Notes: a model not told the origin generated them from the sequence alone. A stretch of 10,805 bases of DNA from Defluviicoccus sp. (GCA_028820945.1 JAPPHW010000386.1:1-10805), one strand, 5' to 3'; shown: positions 1 to 6,288, counted from the stretch's first letter. Numbers and translations: made by a program.

Positions 1-994
1 CCGAGAAGATCTGCTGTTCCTGGATCAGCACCATGCCGGCGCGGTTGCGCCCCTCGGCGTCGGCCCAGACCCGAGAGGTCAGGTACTGCACCGAGTCATG
101 CAGGTTCTTGGGCCCGTCGTTCGAGATCTCGCCCATCGTCCGCTGCGCCGCGTTGCCGCAGACCGGCAGCGTCGTGTCGAGGAGGAGTTGCAGCCAATAG
201 ATCGTTTCTTCGATCCTGGGGCTGCCCTGACTCCAGATCGCGCCGATATAGTCCCCGGTCGCAAGTATGCGCTGCACCCGGTTGGCGACCTCGGCAAGCG
301 CCGGGCGCGGCGGGGCGGAGGCGAGATGGGTCGGCCGGTAGGGAAAGAAGTCGCGCCCCAGCGCCTCGGGCGGGATGTCGCCGTCGCCGATGTCGGTGCG
401 TTCCGCCGCCGGCAGCCCCTTGGTGTAGCCGCCCGACGGCACGATGCGGTGGAAGTCCATATCGGCCAGGGTGGAGATCATGCTGCCGTGCCCGGACATC
501 GAGACGCCGAGCCGGTCCACCTCCTCGAAGAGCCGGGACCCGTCCGGAAAATAGGCCTGCCGGCTTCGTTCCTTGGGCGCCCCGGGATGGGCGGTATCGT
601 CTTCCCAGGCGCTGCCGTCGGCCTGCCGGGCCATGTAGGGCAGGGGGTAGAGCCCGTCCTCCGGCCTGAGCTCGATCCGGTAGACCGGCCTGTCGTCGGG
701 GTTCCGGCGCTCCTCGCTGAACTCGCCCGCGGCGTCGACATAGCCGTCCGGCGGCCCGTAGAGCTCGGCCGCGTCGCGTTCGAGCGGGTGGGCGGAGAAC
801 TGCTCGACATAGACCGTCGCGGGCGCGGCGAGGCGCTGGGTCCTGAGCGCGTCGAAACGGGCCGGCGCGCCGTCGTCGTCGGTCAACAGCGGCAGGCCGT
901 GAAGCCGGCGCGCCTTGTTCGAGGTCACCAGCGGCGGGGTGTTCTGGATAGTCGCGTTGGGGCCGGCGAGGTGGGCTATTCGCGGCTTGGCCAT
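1..994 (-). CDS. Asparaginase-fold protein, C-terminus cut by window edge
   Basis: The ATG at 994-992 opens a frame that runs off the window start, giving 331 complete codons. A ribosome site (GGGAG, 8 nt upstream) supports this start. Residues 250-331 follow the asparaginase/glutaminase core: SQGSPRIEET (255-264) sits where classical enzymes have a THGTDTxEET motif. A strand with PVCGNAAQR (277-285), then NDGPKNLHDSV (292-302), matches the SADGPxNLxxAV element, and VLIQEQQIFSA-like residues follow. The N-terminus (RIAHLAGPNATIQN, 5-18) resembles the first strand plus nucleophile loop, but TGGTI reads AGPNATI. Residues 40-165 form a long polar insertion not found in AnsA/AnsB. A typical asparaginase is ~330 residues, so this one would be clearly longer. 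It is divergent from the hydrolase/ThDP operon and may share its regulation. Activity on asparagine is doubtful because the Thr nucleophile and the Thr-Asp pair are not in their usual form. The family call is fairly sure and the function open. Confidence 0.75.
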   Translation of the reverse strand, partial: MAKPRIAHLAGPNATIQNTPPLVTSNKARRLHGLPLLTDDDGAPARFDALRTQRLAAPATVYVEQFSAHPLERDAAELYGPPDGYVDAAGEFSEERRNPDDRPVYRIELRPEDGLYPLPYMARQADGSAWEDDTAHPGAPKERSRQAYFPDGSRLFEEVDRLGVSMSGHGSMISTLADMDFHRIVPSGGYTKGLPAAERTDIGDGDIPPEALGRDFFPYRPTHLASAPPRPALAEVANRVQRILATGDYIGAIWSQGSPRIEETIYWLQLLLDTTLPVCGNAAQRTMGEISNDGPKNLHDSVQYLTSRVWADAEGRNRAGMVLIQEQQIFS

Positions 995-1055
995 GGGGGC
1001 GTCTCCCTGTCATTCTGCGCTTATATTGGATCATGCCGGCCACGGGAGGAACGCC
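995..1055. promoter_or_regulatory. Divergent promoter region between asparaginase-like gene and hydrolase operon
   Basis: This 61-bp gap holds the only AT-rich stretch nearby. TATATT at 1022-1027 fits a -10 box for the plus-strand operon, and TATAAG, read on the minus strand at 1025-1020, fits one for the asparaginase-like gene. The two overlap, so the promoters would compete or be regulated together. No good -35 hexamer is visible at 16-18 nt on either side, which suggests activator dependence or a non-consensus promoter. The plus-strand gene has GGGAGGA at 1044-1050, 5 nt before its ATG. Confidence 0.35.
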
Positions 1056-1760
1056 ATGTCGTCCGAAACCGACGATTTCGCGGTCGCTTCGGAAATATCC
1101 CACGTGACACCGCTGCGCGGGCTCGCGAACAAGATCGAGCCCGGCCATACGGCGCTGATCGTGATCGACGTGCAGAACGATTTCTGCGCGCCGGGCGGGA
1201 TGATGGACCGGGAGGGTTTCGACCTCGCCGACGCGCAGGCGATGGCCGACCGGCTGCCACCGCTGATCTCGGCCGCACGCGCCGCCGGCGTGCTGGTCGT
1301 CTTCGTGCGCAACGTCTATTCGTCAGAGCACAACTTCTACCTCTCCGACACCTGGCTGGAGCAGGCGTCGCGGAAGCGCGAAGGGAGCTACACGCGGCGC
1401 GAGGTTTGCAAGGCCGATTCGTGGGAGGGCGATTTCTACGGCGACGTGCGCCCCGGGCCGCGCGATCCCGTCGTCAGCAAGCACCGCTTCAACGCCTTCC
1501 GCAACACCGACCTCGACACCATCCTCCGCGCTCACGGCATCCGCACGACGGTGTTCACCGGGGTCGCCACCAATGTCTGCGTCGAGACCACGGCGCGCGA
1601 TGCGTTCATGCACGACTACTACGTGGTCTTCACCACCGACGGGACGGCGACCTATTCCCGCGAGGACCACGAGGCGACGCTCCGCAACATCGACCGCTAT
1701 TTCGGGGAGCTGGCGAGCGTCGCCGAGGTGGAGGCGGTGTGGATGGCCAATGAACGCTGA
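1056..1760 (+). CDS. Isochorismatase-superfamily cysteine hydrolase, RutB/biuret-hydrolase-like
   Basis: A 234-residue protein. The frame is open upstream, but the ATG at 1056 is chosen for its strong GGGAGGA ribosome site 5 nt before it and because residues further upstream look non-coding. The cysteine-hydrolase triad is visible: Asp38 in ALIVIDVQNDF, Lys142 in VSKHRFNAF, and Cys175 in GVATNVCVETTARDAF, with the usual non-proline cis-peptide context (Val170-Ala171). The order GSY/W..., PGPRDPVVSKHRFNAFRNTDLDTIL, then GIRTTVFTGVATNVCVE closely resembles ureidoacrylate amidohydrolase RutB and biuret hydrolases as known from the family, so C-N bond hydrolysis of a ureide or amide is the best guess. 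The long loop at residues 88-125, which shapes the substrate pocket, differs from the RutB sequence I recall. Its last 11 bp overlap the ThDP gene. Other possibilities are N-carbamoylsarcosine amidase or maleamate amidase types. Probably cytoplasmic, since no signal peptide is present. Confidence 0.88.
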   Translation: MSSETDDFAVASEISHVTPLRGLANKIEPGHTALIVIDVQNDFCAPGGMMDREGFDLADAQAMADRLPPLISAARAAGVLVVFVRNVYSSEHNFYLSDTWLEQASRKREGSYTRREVCKADSWEGDFYGDVRPGPRDPVVSKHRFNAFRNTDLDTILRAHGIRTTVFTGVATNVCVETTARDAFMHDYYVVFTTDGTATYSREDHEATLRNIDRYFGELASVAEVEAVWMANER

Positions 1761-3435
1761 GCGCGGCAATGCGCTCACCGGGGCCGAGGCGGTCGTCCGT
1801 ATCCTGCAGGCGTACGGCGTGGAAGTCGTGTTCGGTCTCTGCGGCGATACCAGCCTGCCGCTCTACGACGCGCTCGCCCGGCTCGATCACGGGATCGCCC
1901 ACGTGCTCACCCGGGACGAGCGTTCCGCTGCCTATATGGCGGACGCCTATGCCCGGTTGAGCGGCCGCGTCGGGGTCTGCGAGGGGCCGTCAGGCGGCGG
2001 CGCGACTTACATCCTCCCCGGCGTCGTGGAAGCCAACGAATCCTCGGTGCCGCTGCTCGCGATCACCTCCGACATCTCGGTCTCCTCGCGCGGCCGTTTC
2101 ACCCTGACCGAGATCGATCAGGAGGCGCTGTTCCGCCCTGCGACCAAGTGGAACGCGGTGATCGACCGCGCGGCCGACATACCGCACACGATGCACGCGG
2201 CCTTCGCGACAATCGCGGCGGGACGGCCCGGCGCGGCCCATATCGGCCTTCCCTTCGACGTGCAGCGCGGCGAGATCGACGCGGAGAAATTCAGCGTCGA
2301 GCCCGGGATCGCGGCGCGCGTCGCACCCGACCCCGAATCCGTCCGCGCCGCGGCAGACGCCATCGCGAGCGCGTCCGCGCCGCTCTTCATCTGCGGCGGC
2401 GGGGTCATGACCGCCGGCGCCGAGACGGCCCTGCTCGGCGTTGCGGAGAAGATCGGCGCCCCGGTCGCGACCGCCGTCAGCGGCAAGGGGAGCATCGCCG
2501 AAACCCACGAACTCGCCGTCGGCGTGGTGGGCAGCAACGGCGGCACGCCCGAGACGCGCGCGGTGGTCGAGGCGGCCGACCTGGTCGTCTTCGTCGGATG
2601 CCGGGCGGGCTCCGTCACCACCGAACGCTGGCGCTTTCCCCGCCCCGGCGTAACCCGGATCGTCCATATCGACGTCGATGGGCGCGTGCCCGGCGCCAAC
2701 TACCCGACCGAGGCGGCGGTCGAAGGCGACGCGCGGCTCGCCCTCGAAGCGCTCGGCGAAGCTCTCGACGGGGCCGCGCCGGGGCGGATCGACCCGAGCT
2801 TCATCGCTTCGCAGAGGGCAAAGAAGTTCGCCGCATTCGACGCGCTCGCGCGGTCCGACGAGACGCCGATCCGCCCCGAGCGTCTTGTCGCGGAATTGCA
2901 GGCGGCACTTCCGCCGGACGCCGTGGTCATCGCCGACCCTGGCACGCCGTGCCCCTACCTTTCCGCGTATCTAGTGCTGGAGAAGGCGGGGCGGCGCTTC
3001 ATTTCCAACCGGGCGCACGGCGCTCTCGGGTATGCCATGCCGGCCGCTGTGGGGGCGCACTTTGCAAGGCCCGAGGCCAAGTGCGTCGCGGTCATGGGCG
3101 ACGGCAGCTTCGGCTTCGCCGCCGGCGAGCTGGAGACCGTCGTCCGACTCGGCCTGCCGATTACCTTCGTCGTCGTGTCGAACTCGTCTTTCGGCTGGAT
3201 CAAGGCCGGCCAGAAGACCGGCTATGGCGGACGCTACCACGCGGTCGACTTTTCCCGGAGCGACCATGCGAGGATCGCCGAAGCCTACGGCGTGCGGTCA
3301 TGGTCGGTCACCGAACCCGGCGACCTCGCCCCCGCGCTCCGGGCCGCTCTCGCGCACGACGGGCCGAGCCTGGTCGACGTCGTCTGCCAGCCGCTCGAGG
3401 AAGCCCGCGCCCCGGTCAGCGAATGGGTCGCGTGA
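1750..3435 (+). CDS. Thiamine-diphosphate-dependent enzyme, acetolactate synthase-like
   Basis: A 561-residue protein with the three-domain layout of the POX/AHAS superfamily. The Pyr domain (~1-170) contains the cofactor-activating glutamate Glu57 in TRDERSAAYMADAYAR. The middle Rossmann-like domain (~190-335) has PLFICGGGV and VVFVGCRAGS. The PP domain (~375-545) has the ThDP/Mg motif GDGSF (Gly450-Asp451-Gly452) ending at Asn478; the usual NN pair reads NS here, though the metal-binding Asn is kept. The start at 1750 overlaps the upstream hydrolase by 11 bp and lacks a strong ribosome site, so translation is probably coupled. The length fits acetolactate synthase, benzoylformate decarboxylase and oxalyl-CoA decarboxylase relatives (~530-600). 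The partner hydrolase argues for a catabolic decarboxylase or lyase rather than branched-chain biosynthesis; no small regulatory subunit follows. Substrate not assignable. Confidence 0.9.
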   Translation: MNAERGNALTGAEAVVRILQAYGVEVVFGLCGDTSLPLYDALARLDHGIAHVLTRDERSAAYMADAYARLSGRVGVCEGPSGGGATYILPGVVEANESSVPLLAITSDISVSSRGRFTLTEIDQEALFRPATKWNAVIDRAADIPHTMHAAFATIAAGRPGAAHIGLPFDVQRGEIDAEKFSVEPGIAARVAPDPESVRAAADAIASASAPLFICGGGVMTAGAETALLGVAEKIGAPVATAVSGKGSIAETHELAVGVVGSNGGTPETRAVVEAADLVVFVGCRAGSVTTERWRFPRPGVTRIVHIDVDGRVPGANYPTEAAVEGDARLALEALGEALDGAAPGRIDPSFIASQRAKKFAAFDALARSDETPIRPERLVAELQAALPPDAVVIADPGTPCPYLSAYLVLEKAGRRFISNRAHGALGYAMPAAVGAHFARPEAKCVAVMGDGSFGFAAGELETVVRLGLPITFVVVSNSSFGWIKAGQKTGYGGRYHAVDFSRSDHARIAEAYGVRSWSVTEPGDLAPALRAALAHDGPSLVDVVCQPLEEARAPVSEWVA

Positions 3436-3447
3436 GGGGTCCCCTCA
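3433..3447. repeat. Perfect 15-bp palindrome joining two convergent stop codons
   Basis: TGAGGGG-T-CCCCTCA reads the same on both strands. Its first three bases are the TGA stop of the ThDP gene, and its last three (TCA on plus) are the TGA stop of the flavin oxidoreductase. The genes are separated by only 9 bp. The one-base centre leaves a 5-bp stem with a 5-nt loop at most, and there is no T-run, so this is not a standard intrinsic terminator, though it could act weakly on both strands. Confidence 0.45.
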
Positions 3448-4452
3448 GCCCATCCCGAACGCCTCGGCGAGCAGGGCGTAGCTCTTCCGCCGCACGTCTT
3501 CGTCGTGGGTCCAGGTGACGATGGCGATTTCCTGCACGTCGAGCTCGTTCGCGAGCGCGTCGATCCGTTCCGCCACGCGGTCGGGCGTGCCGACGAATGC
3601 CTGCTTGCGGAACCGGTCGAGGACGGCTTTCTCCGAATCCGTATAGGGGTGGGCGGCGGCGTCCTCGGGCGTCTCCAGCGCCGTATAGAGCCCCTGCCGG
3701 CGCAGCAGCTGCCACCGCGCGCGGGGGGTGTAGTGGTGCTGTGCCTCTTCCTCGCTGTCCGCCGCGAGCGCCCAGACGCAGAGCCCGCTGGTCCGCTCCG
3801 GATGGCGTTCGCTGGGCCGGTAGCCGTCGCGGTACATGCGGAGCGCTTCCGCCGCCCCCTGCCCGTCGGTGAAGAACCATGCGAAGCAGTAGGGCAGACC
3901 GAAATGGGCGGCCACCTGCGCGCCGTAATTCGAGCTCCCCAGCATCCACACCTCCGGCACGGTATCGCCCGCCGGATAGGCGCGGACCTGGGCGAAGGCG
4001 TGCCCATCCGCCAGCGGTTTGCCGGAAATCCAGGCGAGGATGTCCCGCACGTCGGCCGGGAACTGCTGCGGCCGCTCGTTGGCCATCGGGTGCAGCGCGT
4101 ACGCCGTGAGCCCGTCCGAGCCCGGCGCGCGTCCCAGCCCGAGGTCGATCCGCCCCGGCGCGAGCGCGTCCAGCACGCGGAACTGCTCCGCGACCTTGAG
4201 CGCCGAATAGTGCGGCAGCATCACGCCGGCGCTGCCGATCCGGATGCGTTCCGTCTTCATCGCCATCGCGGCGATCAGAATCTCCGGCGCTGTGCCGAGG
4301 ATGCTCGGATGGTTGTGGTGTTCCGAGACCCAGAAGCGGCGATAACCCAGCGCCTCGCAGTGCGCGGCCAGCGCGACGGTGTCGCGGATCGCCTGGCCGT
4401 GCGGCCTTCCGGCGGCGGCGATCGACTGGTCCAGAACCGACAGGCTGAGCAC
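3445..4452 (-). CDS. LLM-class flavin-dependent oxidoreductase (luciferase-like, YhbW-type)
   Basis: A 335-residue protein read from a GTG start at 4452-4450, with GGAG 6 nt upstream. A TAG stop lies in frame five codons above, so no longer form is possible. Family marks of bacterial luciferase-like TIM-barrel enzymes are clear: SEHH (43-46) after strand 2, RIGSAGVMLPHYSALKVAEQF (71-91), and APGRIDLGLGRAPGSD (98-113), a combination typical of the YhbW/MsnO8-like group. No signal peptide is seen. The enzyme would use reduced FMN from a separate reductase, which is not in this window. It converges on the ThDP gene and is divergent from the sulfotransferase; the 19-bp dyad at 4481-4499 lies 28 bp upstream of its start. 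It is not RutA, despite the RutB-like gene nearby. Substrate unknown. Confidence 0.88.
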   Translation of the reverse strand: MLSLSVLDQSIAAAGRPHGQAIRDTVALAAHCEALGYRRFWVSEHHNHPSILGTAPEILIAAMAMKTERIRIGSAGVMLPHYSALKVAEQFRVLDALAPGRIDLGLGRAPGSDGLTAYALHPMANERPQQFPADVRDILAWISGKPLADGHAFAQVRAYPAGDTVPEVWMLGSSNYGAQVAAHFGLPYCFAWFFTDGQGAAEALRMYRDGYRPSERHPERTSGLCVWALAADSEEEAQHHYTPRARWQLLRRQGLYTALETPEDAAAHPYTDSEKAVLDRFRKQAFVGTPDRVAERIDALANELDVQEIAIVTWTHDEDVRRKSYALLAEAFGMG

Positions 4453-4480
4453 ACGATTCTCCGGCTAACCGACCTGGAGT

Positions 4481-4499
4481 GCAGGGATACCGTCCCTGC
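4481..4499. promoter_or_regulatory. Perfect dyad, candidate operator upstream of the flavin oxidoreductase gene
   Basis: GCAGGGA-TACCG-TCCCTGC has two perfect 7-bp arms around a 5-bp centre, in the noncoding gap between two divergent genes. The size and spacing fit the binding site of a homodimeric helix-turn-helix repressor. In RNA read toward the oxidoreductase it could also fold as a hairpin in the leader. No regulator gene is present in the window, so the binding protein is unknown. Confidence 0.4.
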
Positions 4500-4553
4500 C
4501 GACCCGCGAGGACGCGGCGCCGCACCGGTGTTTCTACGACGCGGCGGGCGCAC

Positions 4554-4559
4554 TATAGT
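4554..4559 (+). promoter_or_regulatory. Candidate -10 box for the sulfotransferase gene
   Basis: TATAGT matches the sigma-70 -10 consensus at five of six bases and stands out in GC-rich DNA. The hexamer 17 bp upstream (TTTCTA, 4531-4536) is a poor -35. Transcription would begin near 4566 and give a leader of about 84 nt before the sulfotransferase ATG, which includes the short ORF at 4603-4653. Confidence 0.4.
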
Positions 4560-4602
4560 CCGATCCCGCCGCGCGGGAAGTTGAGCAGAAACGCAGGCGA
4601 CG

Positions 4603-4653
4603 ATGAAACCCCCGCGCTTTTCAGTTCCAGCCTCGGGGTCGGAAACGGGATGA
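4603..4653 (+). CDS. Possible 16-residue leader ORF coupled to the sulfotransferase
   Basis: ATG at 4603 encodes MKPPRFSVPASGSETG and stops with a TGA (4651-4653) that overlaps the sulfotransferase start as ATGA. Such overlaps often couple translation of two frames. The upstream ribosome site is weak (AGGCGACG). The sulfotransferase's own start is preceded only by GGAAACGGG, so it may rely on coupling. A chance ORF of this length is common in GC-rich DNA, so this is a candidate only. Confidence 0.25.
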   Translation: MKPPRFSVPASGSETG

Positions 4654-5771
4654 GCGGCAAGGCCGCGCGCCCCTTCATGCACCCGCTTTGCGGCGCGGAT
4701 CTGGCGACGCTGACCCGCGTGCTGAGCGCCAACGGGGGCGTGGCGCCGCGCGCGTTGCCCCGGGTCCTGGTAGCCCTGGTCGTCGCTTCCGCCCGTCTGC
4801 CCTCGACGCTCGCCGAGCGCGCATGGGTTGCGGCCAGGCTGCGGAGCGCGGGCGACATGCCGCCGCCGGTATTCATCGTCGGGCACTGGCGCAGCGGCAC
4901 CACCCACCTGTTCAACATCCTTTCGCGGCGGGGCTTTTCCTACGTCTCGCCGCTCGCCGCCGGGATGCCCTGGGACTTCCTCGGCCTCGCGGCGGCGCTC
5001 GGCCCGGTCCTCGAACGGATGCTGCCCAAGGAACGGTTCATCGACGGCATCCCGGTTGAGCCCGATTCGCCGCAGGAGGACGAGATTCCGCTCGCCAACA
5101 TGAGCCCAGTCTCGTTCTATCACGGCATCTACTTCCCGAAGGCCTTCGCCGTCAATTTCGACCGCGGCGTTTTCTTCGACTCCTGCACCGAGCACGAGAT
5201 TCGGCGCTGGGCGGATACCTTCGCCTATTTCTCCCGCAAGGTCTGGCTCGCCGCCGGCCGCCGGAGGCTGCTGGTCAAGAACCCGGTTTACACCGCCCGC
5301 ATCCGGGCCATTCGCGAGATCTGGCCGGACGCGAAGTTCGTCCATTGCGTCCGCAATCCGTACGAGGTGTTCTTCTCGATGCGGAACTACTACGACAAGC
5401 TGCTGCCGGCGCTTGCGCTCCAGAACCACGACGGGCTCTCCATCGACGACATCGTGCTCGACGGCTACCGCCGGATCGTGGACCGCTTCATCGGCGACCG
5501 GCCGGACATACCCGACGGAAATTTCCACGAGCTTCGCTACGAGCGCCTGTCGGAACGGCCGATGGAAGAAGTCGCCGCGCTCTACGAGACCCTCGGGCTC
5601 GAAGGCTTTGCCGAGGCGGAACCCGATTTTCGCGCCTATCTCGACGGCGTCCGGGATTACCGGCGCAACCGATACGACTACCCGGAAGAGGATCTCGCAA
5701 AGGTCGAGGATGCCTGGGGCCCGTACATCGATCGCTGGGGCTACGACCGGCCCGGCGACCCCCGAGGCTGA
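4650..5771 (+). CDS. PAPS-dependent sulfotransferase family protein
   Basis: A 373-residue protein from the ATG at 4650. The frame is open back to 4479, but the earlier codons look non-coding and would precede the likely promoter at 4554; a TTG at 4581 is an alternative start. The 5'-phosphosulfate-binding loop is FIVGHWRSGTTHLFNIL (residues 75-91), and the 3'-phosphate element is KFVHCVRNPYEVFFSM (229-244), whose Arg and downstream Ser bind PAPS in this family. The general layout fits the Sulfotransfer_3 type (Pfam PF13469), usually 300-400 residues. A hydrophobic stretch at 37-50 (LPRVLVALVVASAR) may sit at the membrane, but no cleavable signal is seen. It would transfer sulfate to a hydroxyl of a small molecule, lipid or glycan; the acceptor cannot be inferred and no PAPS-synthesis gene is nearby. 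Confidence 0.87.
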   Translation: MSGKAARPFMHPLCGADLATLTRVLSANGGVAPRALPRVLVALVVASARLPSTLAERAWVAARLRSAGDMPPPVFIVGHWRSGTTHLFNILSRRGFSYVSPLAAGMPWDFLGLAAALGPVLERMLPKERFIDGIPVEPDSPQEDEIPLANMSPVSFYHGIYFPKAFAVNFDRGVFFDSCTEHEIRRWADTFAYFSRKVWLAAGRRRLLVKNPVYTARIRAIREIWPDAKFVHCVRNPYEVFFSMRNYYDKLLPALALQNHDGLSIDDIVLDGYRRIVDRFIGDRPDIPDGNFHELRYERLSERPMEEVAALYETLGLEGFAEAEPDFRAYLDGVRDYRRNRYDYPEEDLAKVEDAWGPYIDRWGYDRPGDPRG

Positions 5772-5810
5772 CGCTATCGGCCTCCCACGCGCGAGGGGTC
5801 GTGCCCGGGG

Positions 5811-5873
5811 TCACCCCACCAGACGATAGCCGACCGCCGCGAAATGACGATCGAATGCGAAGGCCACGCTATG
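5811..5873 (-). pseudogene. C-terminal remnant of a PIN-domain (VapC-type) toxin
   Basis: On the minus strand, codons from about 5873 down to the TGA at 5813-5811 read HSVAFAFDRHFAAVGYRLVG then stop. This resembles the tail of VapC/PIN toxins, where an A-F-D-x-x-F-x-x-x-G-[FY] segment carries the last acidic residue of the metal site. The frame stays open further up, but the residues (rich in Arg, Pro and Ser) no longer look like a PIN fold, and a repeat copy occupies 5915-6012. The piece lies downstream of the antitoxin at 6031-6243 on the same strand, exactly where its toxin should be. About 110 N-terminal codons are missing. The identification rests on ~14 diagnostic residues plus context. 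Confidence 0.55.
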
Positions 5874-5914
5874 GCGTATCCGTTTCGGTCGGAAGCGCCC
5901 GACACAGCCCGACC

Positions 5915-6012
5915 GCGGCGCGTCCCTCGATACGGCGCTGTCGCGCCTACTCGGGATGAGGGGGGTTCCTGGATTTCAACGACTGCCTCACCCCGTGTCG
6001 CGGCGAAGCGGC
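5915..6012. repeat. Copy A of a ~100-bp palindromic direct repeat
   Basis: Copy A matches 6289-6388 in the same orientation and order: GCGGCGCG, CGATACGG (5928-5935), a GCGCC core, TCGGGATGAGG (5951-5961), and a 26-bp end segment (5987-6012) differing at one base from its partner. The spacing from CGATACGG to the end segment is 59 bp here and 58 bp in copy B. Internal arms CGGGATGAGG (5952-5961) and CCTCACCCCG (5986-5995) can pair with one mismatch. This looks like a small non-coding palindromic element, of the kind common between genes in alphaproteobacteria, lying inside the ruined toxin gene. Confidence 0.75.
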
Positions 6013-6030
6013 TGCCGTGCTCGCCGATCC

Positions 6031-6243
6031 TCAACGACGTTCGTCGTAAATCGAATCATGCTCCGCGGAGGTGCGAGCCGGAACCCCGTCCCAAAGGGCA
6101 ACGGGCCCGTCGGCCGGCGGTTGCAGCCATACGCGACGAATCGCTTCACGGACCAGGTCGGAGACACTTCGTCCCGAGCGCTTTGCGGCTCGACGGAGGG
6201 CCCCCAAGTCTTCTTCAGGGAGGTAGACTTGGATCTTGATCAT
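6031..6243 (-). CDS. Ribbon-helix-helix (CopG/VapB-type) antitoxin, orphaned
   Basis: A 70-residue protein from the ATG at 6243-6241; a start at 6279 (82 residues) is possible, but its first 12 residues (with two Cys) are not family-like. Residues 2-8 (IKIQVYL) form the DNA-reading strand, 9-22 helix A, and GRSVSDLVREAIRRVW (24-39) helix B. The tail with GPVALWDG...RTSAEHDSIYDE (46-68) is typical of VapB-like antitoxins paired with PIN toxins, where it wraps the toxin. Family members tend to end near IYDEP; here the last residues are RR, so the end may have been altered by the rearrangement just downstream. It would bind as a dimer to its own operator (see 6263-6278). The cognate toxin survives only as a tail at 5811-5873, so any present role would be DNA binding, or neutralising a toxin encoded elsewhere. 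Confidence 0.82.
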   Translation of the reverse strand: MIKIQVYLPEEDLGALRRAAKRSGRSVSDLVREAIRRVWLQPPADGPVALWDGVPARTSAEHDSIYDERR

Positions 6244-6250
6244 ATGTGCG

Positions 6251-6279
6251 CCAACAGGTTCGCATGTGACACATGTCAA
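6251..6279 (-). promoter_or_regulatory. Antitoxin promoter with overlapping palindromic operator
   Basis: On the minus strand a perfect -35 box TTGACA (6279-6274) is followed 17 bp later by a weak -10, TGTTGG (6256-6251). Overlapping the -35 are nested dyads: CATGTG-A-CACATG (6263-6275) and TGACA-CA-TGTCA (6267-6278). Their position suits autorepression by the ribbon-helix-helix protein, the usual mode for VapB-type antitoxins. Transcription would start near 6244, practically at the ATG, and there is no ribosome site, which suggests a leaderless mRNA. Confidence 0.4.
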
Positions 6280-6288
6280 AGTACCATG

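Noticed and set aside
98..1753. Long plus-strand open frame across the asparaginase-like gene and into the hydrolase
   Set aside because: It is antisense to one real gene and out of frame with the next; its Arg/Gly-rich composition is typical of shadow frames in GC-rich DNA.
1750..3435. Biosynthetic acetolactate synthase (ilvB)
   Set aside because: No small regulatory subunit or ilvC/leuA neighbour is present, and the gene is coupled to a hydrolase, so the specific symbol is not justified.
1056..4452. Rut pyrimidine-degradation operon (RutB-like hydrolase plus luciferase-like oxidoreductase as RutA)
   Set aside because: The oxidoreductase belongs to the YhbW-like group by its SEHH and GVMLPHYSALKVAE motifs, lies on the other strand, and no RutC-F genes are present.
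5795..5817. GGGGT...ACCCC as a terminator after the sulfotransferase
   Set aside because: The stem is short and interrupted, with no T-run on either strand, so it does not meet the usual pattern.
5869..5880. 12-mer CTATGGCGTATC shared with 10084-10095
   Set aside because: A single 12-base match is expected by chance in a window this size, and the flanks do not align.
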